DNA from: Clostridium sp. MSJ-8
Lineage (GTDB): Bacteria > Bacillota > Clostridia > Clostridiales > Clostridiaceae
Length of the DNA: 64,000 nt
Assembly: GCF_018918325.1 (NCBI RefSeq)
Contig: NZ_JAHLQH010000029.1
Span: forward strand, 1-64,000
Reading direction: 5' to 3'
Under the pieces are notes generated by a model, which did no database searches, was not told where the DNA came from, and was given only the letters and a program-made list of their open reading frames with translations. This document shows positions 27,431 through 36,614 of this stretch, one piece after another. Numbering within the stretch: the stretch's first letter is position 1; each line of letters begins with the position of its first letter. The translations under genes and the position numbers were made by a program.

Positions 27431-27459
27431 ATTATATCGTGTAACTGCCTTTTTTTCAA
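27431..27459 (-). promoter_or_regulatory. Sigma-A promoter of the TetR gene
   Basis: On the minus strand TTGAAA (27459-27454), a 17-nt spacer and TATAAT (27436-27431). Both boxes are near consensus. Confidence 0.75.
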
Positions 27460-27499
27460 TATTTTAAGTTTTAAATTTATATAATGTATATTTTTTACC

Positions 27500-28475
27500 T
27501 TATGGTCTTTTCCATATATCTGTTGAAATAATATACAAGATTCTTTTTTATGTTTAATTAAAAAGAATATAGTACTTAAGTATTGTTTATTAAAATTATA
27601 TACAAGCAGCATAAAAGATGTATTTAATATTATTATTATTTTTATACCAATAATAATATCTATATATATATTTAGTAGCAATTCCTCTAAAGTCTTTATG
27701 CCATAGTTCATAGTACTTAAATTCTTTACAAGCATCAAGACATTTTATAATGCTATTCTTTATTGCAGAACTAATAGGCTTTATAGCTAAATTAATAAAT
27801 CTATTATTTGAAGGTACAATAATAGATTTTGTACTAGTATTTCTTCTTATAACATCTTTTACAAGTTGAATAGACATAGCTCTTACATCAAGATCTAAAA
27901 ATGTATCTTTATTACTATTAAGACCAAAGTGTATATTAAATTTCTTCTTATCCCGTGATATATTCTTGCTACCTTTTCTATTTTCATAATATGTTCTTTT
28001 TATAATTTCTACTTCACCATCTAATAAATTCTGTTGGACTTGTATTGCCATCATTATTTTATGTCTTATACTAAAGGCTGTTTTTATGTTAATATGTAGT
28101 ATTCTAGCGCACTCTGACAATGTAAGTTTATTATGCATAAGAGATAAATATCTGTTCCATAATAAAATATTTAATTTAGACTTATTCCAAGGCTTATTAG
28201 TGTATGAAGTAAATGTTCTACTGCACTCTTTACATTTATATCTTTGGCGATCTTTTACATAACCATATTTACATATATGGCCAGAATTGCAATGTGGGCA
28301 AGATGTCATTTCAATATTCTTGATAATTGATAAATAATTCATAATAATGTACCTCAATTGTATTTATATATTAGAATTATTTCCAAACTAACGTTCTTTT
28401 AAACATATTTTCGTCACCAAAATAACGACAAATTTTGATTTTTAATATAACAACACATATATGGAAAAGATATTA
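27500..28475 (-). mobile_element. Decayed IS1595-like insertion sequence with terminal inverted repeats
   Basis: The left end TTATGGTCTTTTCCATATAT (from 27500) is inverted at 28451-28475, where CATATATGGAAAAGA is shared and both ends carry CAACA/TGTTG inside. These ends flank the transposase-like ORF 27596-28342. The same end motif frames a 122-bp MITE at 42490-42611. Outer ends differ slightly (ACCATAA versus ATATTAG), as expected for an old copy. The target duplication is not evident. Confidence 0.65.
27596..28342 (-). CDS. IS1595-like transposase lacking catalytic residues
   Basis: The start is ATG 28342 (248 aa) behind TTGAGGT. The N-terminal zinc ribbon CPHC...CKEC (about 15-39) and the following helix-turn-helix (NKLTLSECARILHINIKTAFSIRHKI) match IS1595-type transposases. 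The end segment FRGIATKYIYRYYYWYK also fits. The catalytic region is eroded: the expected acidic triplet after GEVEI reads IKR, and the later Asp in the SDG-like position is SNN. The frame is still open, so it is either a recent decay or a domesticated DNA-binding protein. Confidence 0.65.
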   Translation of the reverse strand: MNYLSIIKNIEMTSCPHCNSGHICKYGYVKDRQRYKCKECSRTFTSYTNKPWNKSKLNILLWNRYLSLMHNKLTLSECARILHINIKTAFSIRHKIMMAIQVQQNLLDGEVEIIKRTYYENRKGSKNISRDKKKFNIHFGLNSNKDTFLDLDVRAMSIQLVKDVIRRNTSTKSIIVPSNNRFINLAIKPISSAIKNSIIKCLDACKEFKYYELWHKDFRGIATKYIYRYYYWYKNNNNIKYIFYAACI

Positions 28476-28539
28476 GCATTTAATAATACAACTATAAATC
28501 TCTTTCATGAATCCCAACTCTATTATTTAAAGCAAAAAA

Positions 28540-28567
28540 ATCACCATATATCAAAATATACGGTGAT
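28540..28567 (-). terminator. Terminator of the GNAT gene
   Basis: ATCACCATATAT pairs with ATATACGGTGAT (one mismatch); the minus strand continues with T7. Confidence 0.8.
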
Positions 28568-28597
28568 CTAAATCAAAATAACTTATTTCAAAACTTA

Positions 28598-29443
28598 TTA
28601 CGAAAGATTTTCTTGAGATCTTTCAATTTCATCAAGTGCTATTAATTTGCTATTAGCTCTAAAATCAATTTCAAATCCTAAACTATCTGCAAGTCTAGTA
28701 GCTGGAACATTATCATTATCACATTGCCATTCAACTTGTTTTCCTGACTTAACAGCTTTTTCTACACATGCAGAAGCAACAGATTTACCAAAACCTCTAC
28801 CTCTAAATATTTCACTTGTTTTAAGTACAAATTCCACTTTTTCATCATAAGTATAAGCAGATATACAAAAACTTACTATAACATTATCTTTAACTAAGCA
28901 ATAACCTATTCCGTTTTTCAAAAATTCTTCTTCTGAATTCCAGAATGTATTTATCCATCCTTTTAACTTTTCTAAATGCTCTAATTTATTATTTCTTAGT
29001 ACATTTTCATGTATCTCAACTAACTCAAATTTTCTTGGAATGACTGATAAAGGATTTACTTTTAATTTATTAAATTTATAAACATTTCTCACAACATCTT
29101 TTGAAGCTTTATCTTTTAATACCTTTAATTTGCCTTCAAAATTTTCAGTATAAGAAATTTCAATTCTTGAAACTTCTACTCCTAATTTGATAACTTGTGG
29201 AATAAATACATTTTTAATTAGGTCATCAATAGATCTATTTGCAACTTCATCAGAACTATCTCCACCTATTAAAACATCTCCTACATTGTTCCACACAATT
29301 GCTACCTTGGGAGCTTTTATATTATCTACATATATCTCTCCTTGAGCATTACCTTTAATTATAGAATTGATAACAACATTATAATTTAATTCTTTAAATA
29401 AATCATTTACCTTTGCATAATCTTTTTTTTCTAATTTTAACAT
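28598..29443 (-). CDS. GNAT-family N-acetyltransferase
   Basis: ATG 29443 (281 aa) follows AGAGGAGGT; a start at 29470 has no SD. The C-terminal half is a GNAT domain with an acetyl-CoA loop IFRGRGFGKSVASACVEKA near residue 220 and NDNVPATRLADSLGFE near 250. The N-terminal 130 residues resemble GNAT-associated domains seen in Firmicute proteins annotated only as GNAT. The substrate is unknown. The gene is monocistronic with its own terminator. Confidence 0.78.
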   Translation of the reverse strand: MLKLEKKDYAKVNDLFKELNYNVVINSIIKGNAQGEIYVDNIKAPKVAIVWNNVGDVLIGGDSSDEVANRSIDDLIKNVFIPQVIKLGVEVSRIEISYTENFEGKLKVLKDKASKDVVRNVYKFNKLKVNPLSVIPRKFELVEIHENVLRNNKLEHLEKLKGWINTFWNSEEEFLKNGIGYCLVKDNVIVSFCISAYTYDEKVEFVLKTSEIFRGRGFGKSVASACVEKAVKSGKQVEWQCDNDNVPATRLADSLGFEIDFRANSKLIALDEIERSQENLS

Positions 29444-29653
29444 ATTGCTCAACCTCCTCTTGTAAGTCAATATATATAAATCTGTGTTTTATACATTATC
29501 ACCAAGTTTTTTATTAAGTTTATTATAGAATATAATTTCGCAAGTTTCAATTGCTAAATATTAACACGAAGTAAATAATTATAAACGTCTTTTTAACTTA
29601 TATAGTAAATTATGAACATTAAATAGTTTATTAAATTTCTGTTTTAAATATGT

Positions 29654-29690
29654 AAAAAGCAAGCATTAATCACCTTTTAACGCTTGCATT
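29654..29690 (-). terminator. Terminator after the coiled-coil membrane protein gene
   Basis: GCAAGC (29659-29664) pairs with GCTTGC (29682-29687), extended by TTAA/TTAA; minus-strand T5 follows. Confidence 0.75.
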
Positions 29691-29712
29691 TATGTATTTT
29701 TTATGTAAACCT

Positions 29713-30660
29713 TTAATAATTACATAATTTTATTATTTCTTCGTCAATTTTTGACATCTTATCATTTGTTTCTTTGACTTCTCTTGTCGTTTCTGTTAAT
29801 ATTTCTTTTTTTCTTGTTAACATATTTGTTACTCTATCTTTTAAAAAAACATAATCTGTATATTTATTTATAAAATCATTTTTATCTGACGAAGTAATTT
29901 TTCTTTCCTTAATATATTTTTCAATATAATCTCCTGGCATTATTCCGTTATCTATATATTCATATATAATTTGCATATCTTCATCACCAAATATAGAATT
30001 TTCGCCAAGATTGTTGTATAAGTTACTTATTTCTTCCTTCATAGAATAATAATAATCTCTATTATTATTCCAATATGTATATACATTATACATGTTCATA
30101 CGATCTCTATTGTCTATTGCTACATTTATTATATCTCTAAAATAGTCAAAGCTTTCAATATACGATTCAATATTTTTTATTATCTTATTGTTTTCTTCAT
30201 AATATGTTACAACAGGCATCTTAGAATTTAATTCATTTTGGCATTTAGTATAATCATCTATAAGTTTAATTATTTCTTTAGATTCTTTACATTTTTCATC
30301 TGAATATTTAAACTCTTCATTATATTTACTAAAATAATTTATTGCTTCTGAATAATTATTACCTTTATCCTTTTCTAATATTTTTATGCCTTTTATATAT
30401 TTCTCATCAGCTATAATATTTAATTTATCAATTAGCTTCTTTACTTTGTTATAATTACCATATTTTTTGTATTTATAACTTTTACACCTATTATATGCTT
30501 CTAAATATTTGTTATCATGAATCAAAATATTTATACTATTAATTTCTGATTTTGCAGAATTATTATAAGTATTATATTTATATAAAACACTTATTGCACA
30601 TATCATAATCATTGAAATTAGTATAACTATAACTCTCGTTTTCTTTATTTGCTTTTTCAT
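29713..30660 (-). CDS. Membrane-anchored, largely helical protein, unknown
   Basis: ATG 30660 (315 aa) sits close behind AGAGGAGA; the open frame upstream has no SD. KKQIKKTR precedes one hydrophobic helix (about 9-27), so the protein is a type II membrane protein or secreted with an uncleaved anchor. The outer part is helical, Lys/Asn/Tyr-rich, with repeated short helices around 40-110 that look TPR-like (YLEAYNRCKSYKYKKYGNY; YSEAINYFSKYNEEFKYSDE). The C-terminal 35 residues form a coiled coil. No family is recognised. Confidence 0.6.
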   Translation of the reverse strand: MKKQIKKTRVIVILISMIMICAISVLYKYNTYNNSAKSEINSINILIHDNKYLEAYNRCKSYKYKKYGNYNKVKKLIDKLNIIADEKYIKGIKILEKDKGNNYSEAINYFSKYNEEFKYSDEKCKESKEIIKLIDDYTKCQNELNSKMPVVTYYEENNKIIKNIESYIESFDYFRDIINVAIDNRDRMNMYNVYTYWNNNRDYYYSMKEEISNLYNNLGENSIFGDEDMQIIYEYIDNGIMPGDYIEKYIKERKITSSDKNDFINKYTDYVFLKDRVTNMLTRKKEILTETTREVKETNDKMSKIDEEIIKLCNY

Positions 30661-30683
30661 ATATTCTCCTCTTACCCACAAAT

Positions 30684-30734
30684 AAAAGTCAAAACTCAAA
30701 ATGCATAACGCAATTCTTTTAAGTTTTGACTTTT
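30684..30734. terminator. Terminator after the antiporter gene
   Basis: AAAAGTCAAAACT (30684-30696) is complementary to AGTTTTGACTTTT (30722-30734): a 13-bp perfect stem ending in T4. Confidence 0.8.
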
Positions 30735-30744
30735 ATAAAATTAA

Positions 30745-31923
30745 TTAAGCCATAGATTTCTTATTTTCTTTAAATACACAATTTAATAACACCGGAGTTA
30801 TCAATGTTGTAATTATTACCATAATTATTATTGGTGCAAAAAAAGTTTTAGTTAATAATCCAATAGCAATTCCTTTATTAGCCATGATAAGTGCAACTTC
30901 ACCTCTAGATATCATTCCAACACCTATCTGAAGCGATTCCTTATTTGTATATTTCAAAACTTTTGATGCTAGTCCACATCCTAAAACTTTACTAATTATT
31001 GCAATAATAGTTATTATTAATGTGAAAATTATTATTTTAAAGTTCATTCCAGAAATTACTGTCTTTAATCCAATACTTGCAAAAAATATAGGGGATATAA
31101 ACATATATGAAACTACTTCAACCTTAGATAATATATATTTATTTTCACTTAAGCTACATAATATTACTCCAGCTATATAAGCACCAGTAATATCTGCTAT
31201 ACCAAATAACTCAGAAGCATATGATAATAGCAAGCAAAATGCAAATGCTAAAACTGGGATTCTTCTTCTATGAACTGCACTTCTATTCTCAGACCATTTA
31301 AAAAATCTGTATACAAGTATTCCAAGAACTATAGCAGCTACAAAGAAACCAATTATTTTAAGCAAAATTATAAGTATAGAAACAACATCAGCTTTTCCAC
31401 TAGTACCTATGCTAGTAATAAGAGATAATAAAATAACTCCTAAAATATCATCTATAATAGCTGCACCTAATATAGCAGTTCCTGCTCTTGATTTAAGCTT
31501 GCCCATTTCTTGAAGTGTTTCAACTGTAATGCTAACAGATGTAGCAGTTAATATTACTCCCATAAATATATCTTGTAATATATTTTTTTCAAAAAATACT
31601 CCAACAATAGTTCCAAGAATAAGGGGAACTAATACCCCACACAAAGCTATCACAAAAGATGCCATTCCACTTTTTTTAAGTTCCTTTAAATCAGTTTCGA
31701 GTCCAGCTTGGAACATAAGTACTATTACTCCAATCTCAGCAAGACTTTCTATAACACTATTATTATCTATAGTAATTACATTTAAACATACAGGACCTAA
31801 TATTACTCCAGCAATTAATGCACCTACTACTGCAGGTAATTTAAAATGCCTAGAACATATACTTAAAAATTTAGTAGAAATAAGTATAATAGCTATATCT
31901 AATAAATATTTATATTCTTCCAT
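30745..31923 (-). CDS. Cation:proton antiporter, CPA2 (KefB/NapA-like) family
   Basis: This 392-aa protein has about 12 hydrophobic segments. Family marks are LPAVVGALIAGVILGPV (residues 29-45), the GIADITGAYIAGVIL segment, and the ISRGEVALIMANKGI helix near the C-terminus. It lacks the cytoplasmic TrkA-N domain of full KefB/KefC, so it is the short form. It exchanges Na+ or K+ for H+ across the membrane. SD CGAGGTGATG overlaps the start region. It appears to be a single-gene unit. Confidence 0.88.
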   Translation of the reverse strand: MEEYKYLLDIAIILISTKFLSICSRHFKLPAVVGALIAGVILGPVCLNVITIDNNSVIESLAEIGVIVLMFQAGLETDLKELKKSGMASFVIALCGVLVPLILGTIVGVFFEKNILQDIFMGVILTATSVSITVETLQEMGKLKSRAGTAILGAAIIDDILGVILLSLITSIGTSGKADVVSILIILLKIIGFFVAAIVLGILVYRFFKWSENRSAVHRRRIPVLAFAFCLLLSYASELFGIADITGAYIAGVILCSLSENKYILSKVEVVSYMFISPIFFASIGLKTVISGMNFKIIIFTLIITIIAIISKVLGCGLASKVLKYTNKESLQIGVGMISRGEVALIMANKGIAIGLLTKTFFAPIIIMVIITTLITPVLLNCVFKENKKSMA

Positions 31924-32103
31924 AATACATCACCTCGTTATACAAATCCTTTTATTTATTTTACCACAAATACAATAAATAAACTATTATTTCACATTGT
32001 TCCTGCTATTAATTTTCTAAAGTCTAACATTACTTAAACACCATATATAAGGTATCTGTCTACAACTACAAGCAAAATATAATTTTCTAAAAAGTAAAAA
32101 AAC

Positions 32104-32133
32104 AAACCACTCATATATAATGAGTGGTTTACA
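32104..32133 (-). terminator. Terminator of ilvE
   Basis: AAACCACTCAT pairs exactly with ATGAGTGGTTT around a five-base loop (32104-32130); the minus strand continues with GTTTTTTT-like bases. Confidence 0.8.
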
Positions 32134-32146
32134 ATAAATATCATAA

Positions 32147-33169
32147 TTATTTAACTTTATATATCCATCCTTTAGGTCCTTCAATATCACCTAATTGAAT
32201 ACCTACTAATAAATCATATAATTTCTTTAATACAGGACCAACTTCAGTTTCACTATAGAATACATGTAATTTACCTTTGTAGAAAATTCCACCTACAGGA
32301 CTTATTACAGCAGCTGTACCACAAGCACCAACTTCTGCAAATTGATCTATATCATCAATATATACATCACCTTCAATTACTTCCATATGAAGATAATCTC
32401 TAGCAAGTTCTAATAAAGAATACTTAGTAATACTTGGTAAAATAGAATCTGATAAAGGTGTTACAAGTTTATTATCTTTAGTAATACCTATAAAGTTTGC
32501 TGAACCAACTTCTTCTATCTTAGTGTGAGTTGCTGGATCTAAGTATACACAGTCTGCATATCCTTCTGCTTTAGCTTGTTCATGAGCTAATATAGATGCT
32601 GCATAGTTACCACCAACTTTTTGTTTACCTGTTCCACGTGGTGCAGCTCTATCACAATCAGCAATCTTGAAGTTTACTGGTGACATTCCACCTTTAAAAT
32701 ATGCTCCAACTGGAACACAGAATACTGAGAATAAATATTCAGGAGCAGGACCAACTCCAATGTTGTCTCCTGTACCTATTAAAAATGGTCTTATATATAA
32801 TGCTCCGCCTGTTCCATAAGGAGGTATAAATCTCTCATTAGCCTTAACAACTTCAACACAAGCATTAATGAACATTTCTTCTGGGACTTCAGGCATTAAT
32901 AACTTTCTTGCTGAAGAATTCATTCTCTTAGCATTTTGATCTGGTCTAAATATTTGGATTCCTCCATCTTTAGTTCTAAATGCTTTTAATCCTTCAAAAC
33001 ATTCTTGTCCATAATGTAAAGCTGTAGATGCTTCACTTATGTTTAACATATTATCTTCGTATAATTTTCCTTCTTCCCACTTTCCATCTTTATAGTAGGC
33101 TCTGTAACGATAATCGGTTTTAATATAACTAAATCCTAATTCGTCCCACTTGATTTCTGTCTTTTCCAT
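32147..33169 (-). CDS. ilvE: Branched-chain amino acid aminotransferase
   Basis: ATG 33169 gives 341 aa and has TAGGAGA upstream; the frame extends further but without an SD. It is a fold-type IV PLP enzyme: LHYGQECFEGLKAFRTKDGGIQIFRP, GTGKQKVGGNYAASILA (with the PLP-Lys) and EEVGSANF are typical of the eukaryote-like class of BCATs in clostridia. It interconverts Val, Leu and Ile with their 2-oxo acids. A near-consensus promoter lies at 33213-33241, so it is transcribed on its own. Confidence 0.94.
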   Translation of the reverse strand: MEKTEIKWDELGFSYIKTDYRYRAYYKDGKWEEGKLYEDNMLNISEASTALHYGQECFEGLKAFRTKDGGIQIFRPDQNAKRMNSSARKLLMPEVPEEMFINACVEVVKANERFIPPYGTGGALYIRPFLIGTGDNIGVGPAPEYLFSVFCVPVGAYFKGGMSPVNFKIADCDRAAPRGTGKQKVGGNYAASILAHEQAKAEGYADCVYLDPATHTKIEEVGSANFIGITKDNKLVTPLSDSILPSITKYSLLELARDYLHMEVIEGDVYIDDIDQFAEVGACGTAAVISPVGGIFYKGKLHVFYSETEVGPVLKKLYDLLVGIQLGDIEGPKGWIYKVK

Positions 33170-33212
33170 AGTTATCCATCTCCTAAAATTAAAAATCTCT
33201 ACGTTAGTTAAA

Positions 33213-33241
33213 ATTATACCCTTTTGAGTTAATTTTTTCAA
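33213..33241 (-). promoter_or_regulatory. Sigma-A promoter of ilvE
   Basis: On the minus strand TTGAAA (33241-33236), 17-nt spacer, TATAAT (33218-33213). Confidence 0.8.
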
Positions 33242-33250
33242 CATATTTGT

Positions 33251-33838
33251 CTAAAAATTTATATTAGGGAAAGACATAATTATTTTCTTTATATATTTGT
33301 CTTGTTTTGGCAAATTAAAATTAAGAGTTTTCATAAAATCTTCCAAACTATTTTCTGTAAGATACATTTCTTTATATTCTGAAAAATCCATATGTTCTTC
33401 ATGATAATATTTTTTAATATCAATAAAATCCACATCGAATTTATTACTAATTAACTCAGGATTACCTTTCCATTGCTCAATTTCTTTTTTATCACCATCC
33501 ATGTATTCAAATAGAGGATTAAATTTATCAATTTCTTTGCCATTTTCATAACAAACATACATCCATAAATCATCTATATTAGTATGAAACATAAATCCAA
33601 GTGTTCCTATTTTTTTAGTTAATGCTATAGTACACGCTTCTCCAAACGCAAAATTTTTAGGATAAATTATAGTTATATGATTATTATATCCTGTTACAAT
33701 TCCAACATCATTACTAGAATAATCATTTGTTACCTCTTGAAATACGCCTCCATTACTTTTTATTATTTCTTCTAATGTTTCTATTGCATCATCATACTCA
33801 TCGCATATAATACTTGTCATTGTTTTAAATAAACTCAT
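33251..33838 (-). CDS. Uncharacterised soluble protein
   Basis: This 195-aa acidic protein has SD GGGAGAGTGA before ATG 33838. It mixes alpha and beta segments; residues 8-30 form an acidic helix (DEYDDAIETLEEIIKSNGG), and aromatic stretches such as DDLWMYVCYENGK follow. No signal sequence, metal site or nucleotide motif is visible. I do not recognise the family. It precedes ilvE on the same strand, but ilvE has its own promoter. Confidence 0.55.
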   Translation of the reverse strand: MSLFKTMTSIICDEYDDAIETLEEIIKSNGGVFQEVTNDYSSNDVGIVTGYNNHITIIYPKNFAFGEACTIALTKKIGTLGFMFHTNIDDLWMYVCYENGKEIDKFNPLFEYMDGDKKEIEQWKGNPELISNKFDVDFIDIKKYYHEEHMDFSEYKEMYLTENSLEDFMKTLNFNLPKQDKYIKKIIMSFPNINF

Positions 33839-34025
33839 TGTATCACTCTCCCAAATTATTTTACATATTAAATATTAAATATATATTTATACTATATTTT
33901 TATTCATTAATATAATAATTTATCCATAAAACATTTAAATTTTTTATATAATTTTTGTCTCACATATTTTAACTTAATTTTATATATTAATATTAAGAAT
34001 AATAAAATTATAAGGAGCTATATAT

Positions 34026-34370
34026 ATGCCATATATTGAGTCTAAAGTTACAGTAAAATTAACAGAAGTCGAAAGAGAGTACTTAAAAACAGAATTAGGA
34101 AAAATAGTAGATGACATTCCTGGAAAATCCGAAAATTTTCTCATGGTTGGATTTCAAGATAATTTTCCTTTATATTTTAAAGGCCAAAAACTTGATTATG
34201 GCGCATTTATTGAAGTAAAGTTATTTGGTTCCGTAGCTGAAGATTACTTAAAGGCAGTTACCTCTGAAATATGCAATTTATATAATTCTAAATTACACAT
34301 TCCTCCAAAATCTATATATGTAAAATTTGAAGAAGTTGATAATTGGGGATGGAATGGTAATAACTTTTAA
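34026..34370 (+). CDS. Macrophage migration inhibitory factor (MIF)-like protein
   Basis: This 114-aa protein belongs to the tautomerase superfamily. After Met removal the N-terminal residue is Pro (MPYIES), the catalytic base of MIF and related tautomerases. The C-terminal SIYVKFEEVDNWGWNGNNF closely resembles the end of eukaryotic MIF, more than 4-oxalocrotonate tautomerase. It should form a trimer with keto-enol tautomerase activity; the bacterial role is not known. SD AAGGAGC precedes the ATG. It converges on the candidate RiPP locus and may be unrelated to it. Confidence 0.85.
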   Translation: MPYIESKVTVKLTEVEREYLKTELGKIVDDIPGKSENFLMVGFQDNFPLYFKGQKLDYGAFIEVKLFGSVAEDYLKAVTSEICNLYNSKLHIPPKSIYVKFEEVDNWGWNGNNF

Positions 34371-34402
34371 TAAGACCTCTTATATAATAAAGTTAAAAAA
34401 AT

Positions 34403-34434
34403 GCTAGAGACATAGATAACTCTATATCCCTAGC
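34403..34434. terminator. Hairpin between the MIF-like gene and the RiPP-like ORF
   Basis: GCTAG-GACATAGA pairs with TCTATATC-CTAGC (one wobble, one bulge each side); A- and T-rich flanks allow use from both directions. Confidence 0.65.
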
Positions 34435-34450
34435 AAATTATATTTTCTCT

Positions 34451-34588
34451 TTAGCTATATGTGTTTATTATAGTTGATCCGTCTTTGCTTGTCCAATATC
34501 CATCAAATACCTCTCCACCATTTGGTGCATATTGTGTTTCTGTAATGTTCATTGTGTTAATCTTTGGTGATGACCATATCTTTTTCAT
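34451..34588 (-). CDS. Candidate RiPP precursor peptide (lasso-like), 45 aa
   Basis: A short minus-strand ORF with a strong AGGGGGT SD 7 nt before its ATG. The leader begins MKKIWSSPKI: Trp5-x-x-Pro8-x-Ile10 closely resembles the YxxPxL recognition motif of lasso leader peptides. A polar middle with Thr16 and Thr18 leads to APNGG at 21-25, then a Gly/Asp/aromatic-rich tail containing Glu26, Asp29, Asp36 and Lys35. Processing could follow the Thr18-Gln19 pair or the Gly24-Gly25 pair; I cannot fix the core. It lies 106 nt downstream of a cyclase-like gene. No B1 (recognition), B2 (protease) or exporter gene is nearby. Confidence 0.6.
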   Translation of the reverse strand: MKKIWSSPKINTMNITETQYAPNGGEVFDGYWTSKDGSTIINTYS

Positions 34589-34694
34589 AATTAATACCCC
34601 CTAAAGAATAAGTATATTTATATATAATTAGCATTATATATCATTACATATTATCATCATTGTTCATTTATAGTTGTTTCTGATGACAATAATA

Positions 34695-36593
34695 TTATAT
34701 ATCTTTTACCATATTTTGTAAATACATTGTTCTATCTTTTTTTAAAAATATAGAAATTATTGATAAATATATAAGAACTCTAACTATACCTTCATTCTCA
34801 CTATTAACCCCATCCTTAATAGATTGTAATAAATCTTCCACATAATCTTGATCAATATAAGAAGATAAAGTTTTATCTAGTATATTTTTTTCTATATCTA
34901 AATATATTTCTTCCCACCTAATATTAAGTCTATAATACCAATCTGCACTCTGCAGTCCTCTTCTATGATCATCTTTTATAATAAATTCAGGAACTATTCC
35001 CTTTAAATATTCTCTAACTAATCTTCTTGTTACACCATCTCTTACAAATTGATTACTTGGAAAACTTAGGACAAGTTCATACAATCTTCTATCCCTAGTT
35101 ACATCTCTTATGATAAGTCCATTCTTTAATGATGCTTTTGTTTCTAATTCGCCTATTTGTGATAAAGATATTTTATGATAAATTACACTTTTATCTTTTT
35201 CTAAGGATTTTACACTACATGAAGTATTCCATAATCTTTTATTTAGATTATATTTTTTTATATAAGTATCTTTTATAATATTTTTTTGAAGAGGTTCTTT
35301 AGATGAATTTTTAGTGTTTCTATACAATAATTTAATTAAATCTTTTCTGCCACATTTATATTCCGTTGAAAAATTTTTTAATTCCCTCATAAATTCTTTT
35401 AATTTTCCTGTAGACAATAAAGTTACAAAATGAATGTTAATATCGCCAAAGGATATTGTTCCATTACCACATTGACCATTTAATACAATTCTACATTTAT
35501 CTTTATGAGCTTCTTCTAAAATGGTAGATAACCAAGTATTATTTTGTATAACCTTATAAGGTGTTTCAAGAATATCTAGGTTTTCATATATATTGCTATA
35601 TGCATCCTTACCTTCACATGATATAAAATGATTCTCTATGTTCTTATACACTGAAGATAATTTCACCACTTCTTTACTCTCATCTGGTTTGTAGTATTTA
35701 GGAGTGTCATTAACATAATCATTAAGTGGAACTGATGTATATGCTTTTAATTTTTTATATTTAAGGAATCTACATGCTACACATGCTACAGATGTTGAAT
35801 CTAATCCACTACTTAATAATATACCAATATTGTCTTCAGTTCTTAGTACACTTTTCACAGCTGTATTAAATGTATTTAGAAATATATCTTTGTATTCTTC
35901 ATCCCTTGATAAATTGAGTTTTTTTATGTTTTGAGTTGGATTATAATATTCGACTCTTCTATATTCATTATTGGTTATTACTACATACTCACCTGGAGCT
36001 ACTATATAGATATTTTGGTATATAGTTTCTTCACATTCACTAATATGAGATAATCCTAATAATCCAATATAATCAATAAGATATCTTTCGTTAATTCCTT
36101 CATTATATATAATTCTTATAGGGGTTAAAAGTGTTGAAAATAAAATTCTTCCCTCATTAACAGCAAAATATATACTCCTAGCACCACAATGATCTCTTCC
36201 TAATATTACTTCTTTTTTCCTTTTATCATATATCATAAATGAAAAAACACCATAAATATGATTTAAAAAGTCCAAGCCCCATGTTTTATAAGCTCTATAC
36301 ATTATATATCCATCAGGAGTATTATCTTCTAACTTGAGTTCTCTAATAAGTTCCTTACAATTGTCTAACATCACATCTGCATCAAATATAATCTCATCAT
36401 CTTCAATAGGCAACTCTTCTACATAAGATTCAACAGTTATATATTGAATTCCACAAGCTATATAATATTCATCTCCGTATTTCTCCATAATATCATCAAT
36501 GTTATACTTACAATATTGATTCTTCATATTATATATAAGATTGTTATTTATGCCCTTATCTTTAGTATTTATTATTCCCCATATTGCAGACAT
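34695..36593 (-). CDS. Asparagine-synthetase-like macrolactam cyclase candidate without glutaminase Cys
   Basis: This 632-aa protein has the Ntn-amidotransferase fold at the N-terminus but begins MSAIWGIINT: the catalytic Cys of asparagine synthetase (MCGI) is Ser. It therefore should not hydrolyse glutamine. The synthetase half keeps the PP-loop LLSSGLDSTS near residue 260 and a C-terminal region with DDHRRGLQSADWYYR. These are the traits of lasso-peptide cyclases (McjC type) and beta-lactam synthetases, which activate a carboxylate with ATP for ring closure. A 45-aa precursor-like ORF lies just downstream. Compare with true AsnB at 8423-10264. Its SD is weak. Confidence 0.8.
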   Translation of the reverse strand: MSAIWGIINTKDKGINNNLIYNMKNQYCKYNIDDIMEKYGDEYYIACGIQYITVESYVEELPIEDDEIIFDADVMLDNCKELIRELKLEDNTPDGYIMYRAYKTWGLDFLNHIYGVFSFMIYDKRKKEVILGRDHCGARSIYFAVNEGRILFSTLLTPIRIIYNEGINERYLIDYIGLLGLSHISECEETIYQNIYIVAPGEYVVITNNEYRRVEYYNPTQNIKKLNLSRDEEYKDIFLNTFNTAVKSVLRTEDNIGILLSSGLDSTSVACVACRFLKYKKLKAYTSVPLNDYVNDTPKYYKPDESKEVVKLSSVYKNIENHFISCEGKDAYSNIYENLDILETPYKVIQNNTWLSTILEEAHKDKCRIVLNGQCGNGTISFGDINIHFVTLLSTGKLKEFMRELKNFSTEYKCGRKDLIKLLYRNTKNSSKEPLQKNIIKDTYIKKYNLNKRLWNTSCSVKSLEKDKSVIYHKISLSQIGELETKASLKNGLIIRDVTRDRRLYELVLSFPSNQFVRDGVTRRLVREYLKGIVPEFIIKDDHRRGLQSADWYYRLNIRWEEIYLDIEKNILDKTLSSYIDQDYVEDLLQSIKDGVNSENEGIVRVLIYLSIISIFLKKDRTMYLQNMVKDI

Positions 36594-36614
36594 TTATTCT
36601 TTACTACTAAAAAC

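Noticed and set aside
27391..27738. Long N-terminal extension of the TetR frame
   Set aside because: The extension runs through the promoter, operator and IS end and overlaps the transposase gene; the SD and homology start at 27390.
28598..29443. GNAT gene considered as cargo of the IS1595-like element
   Set aside because: It lies outside the inverted repeats that end at 28475.
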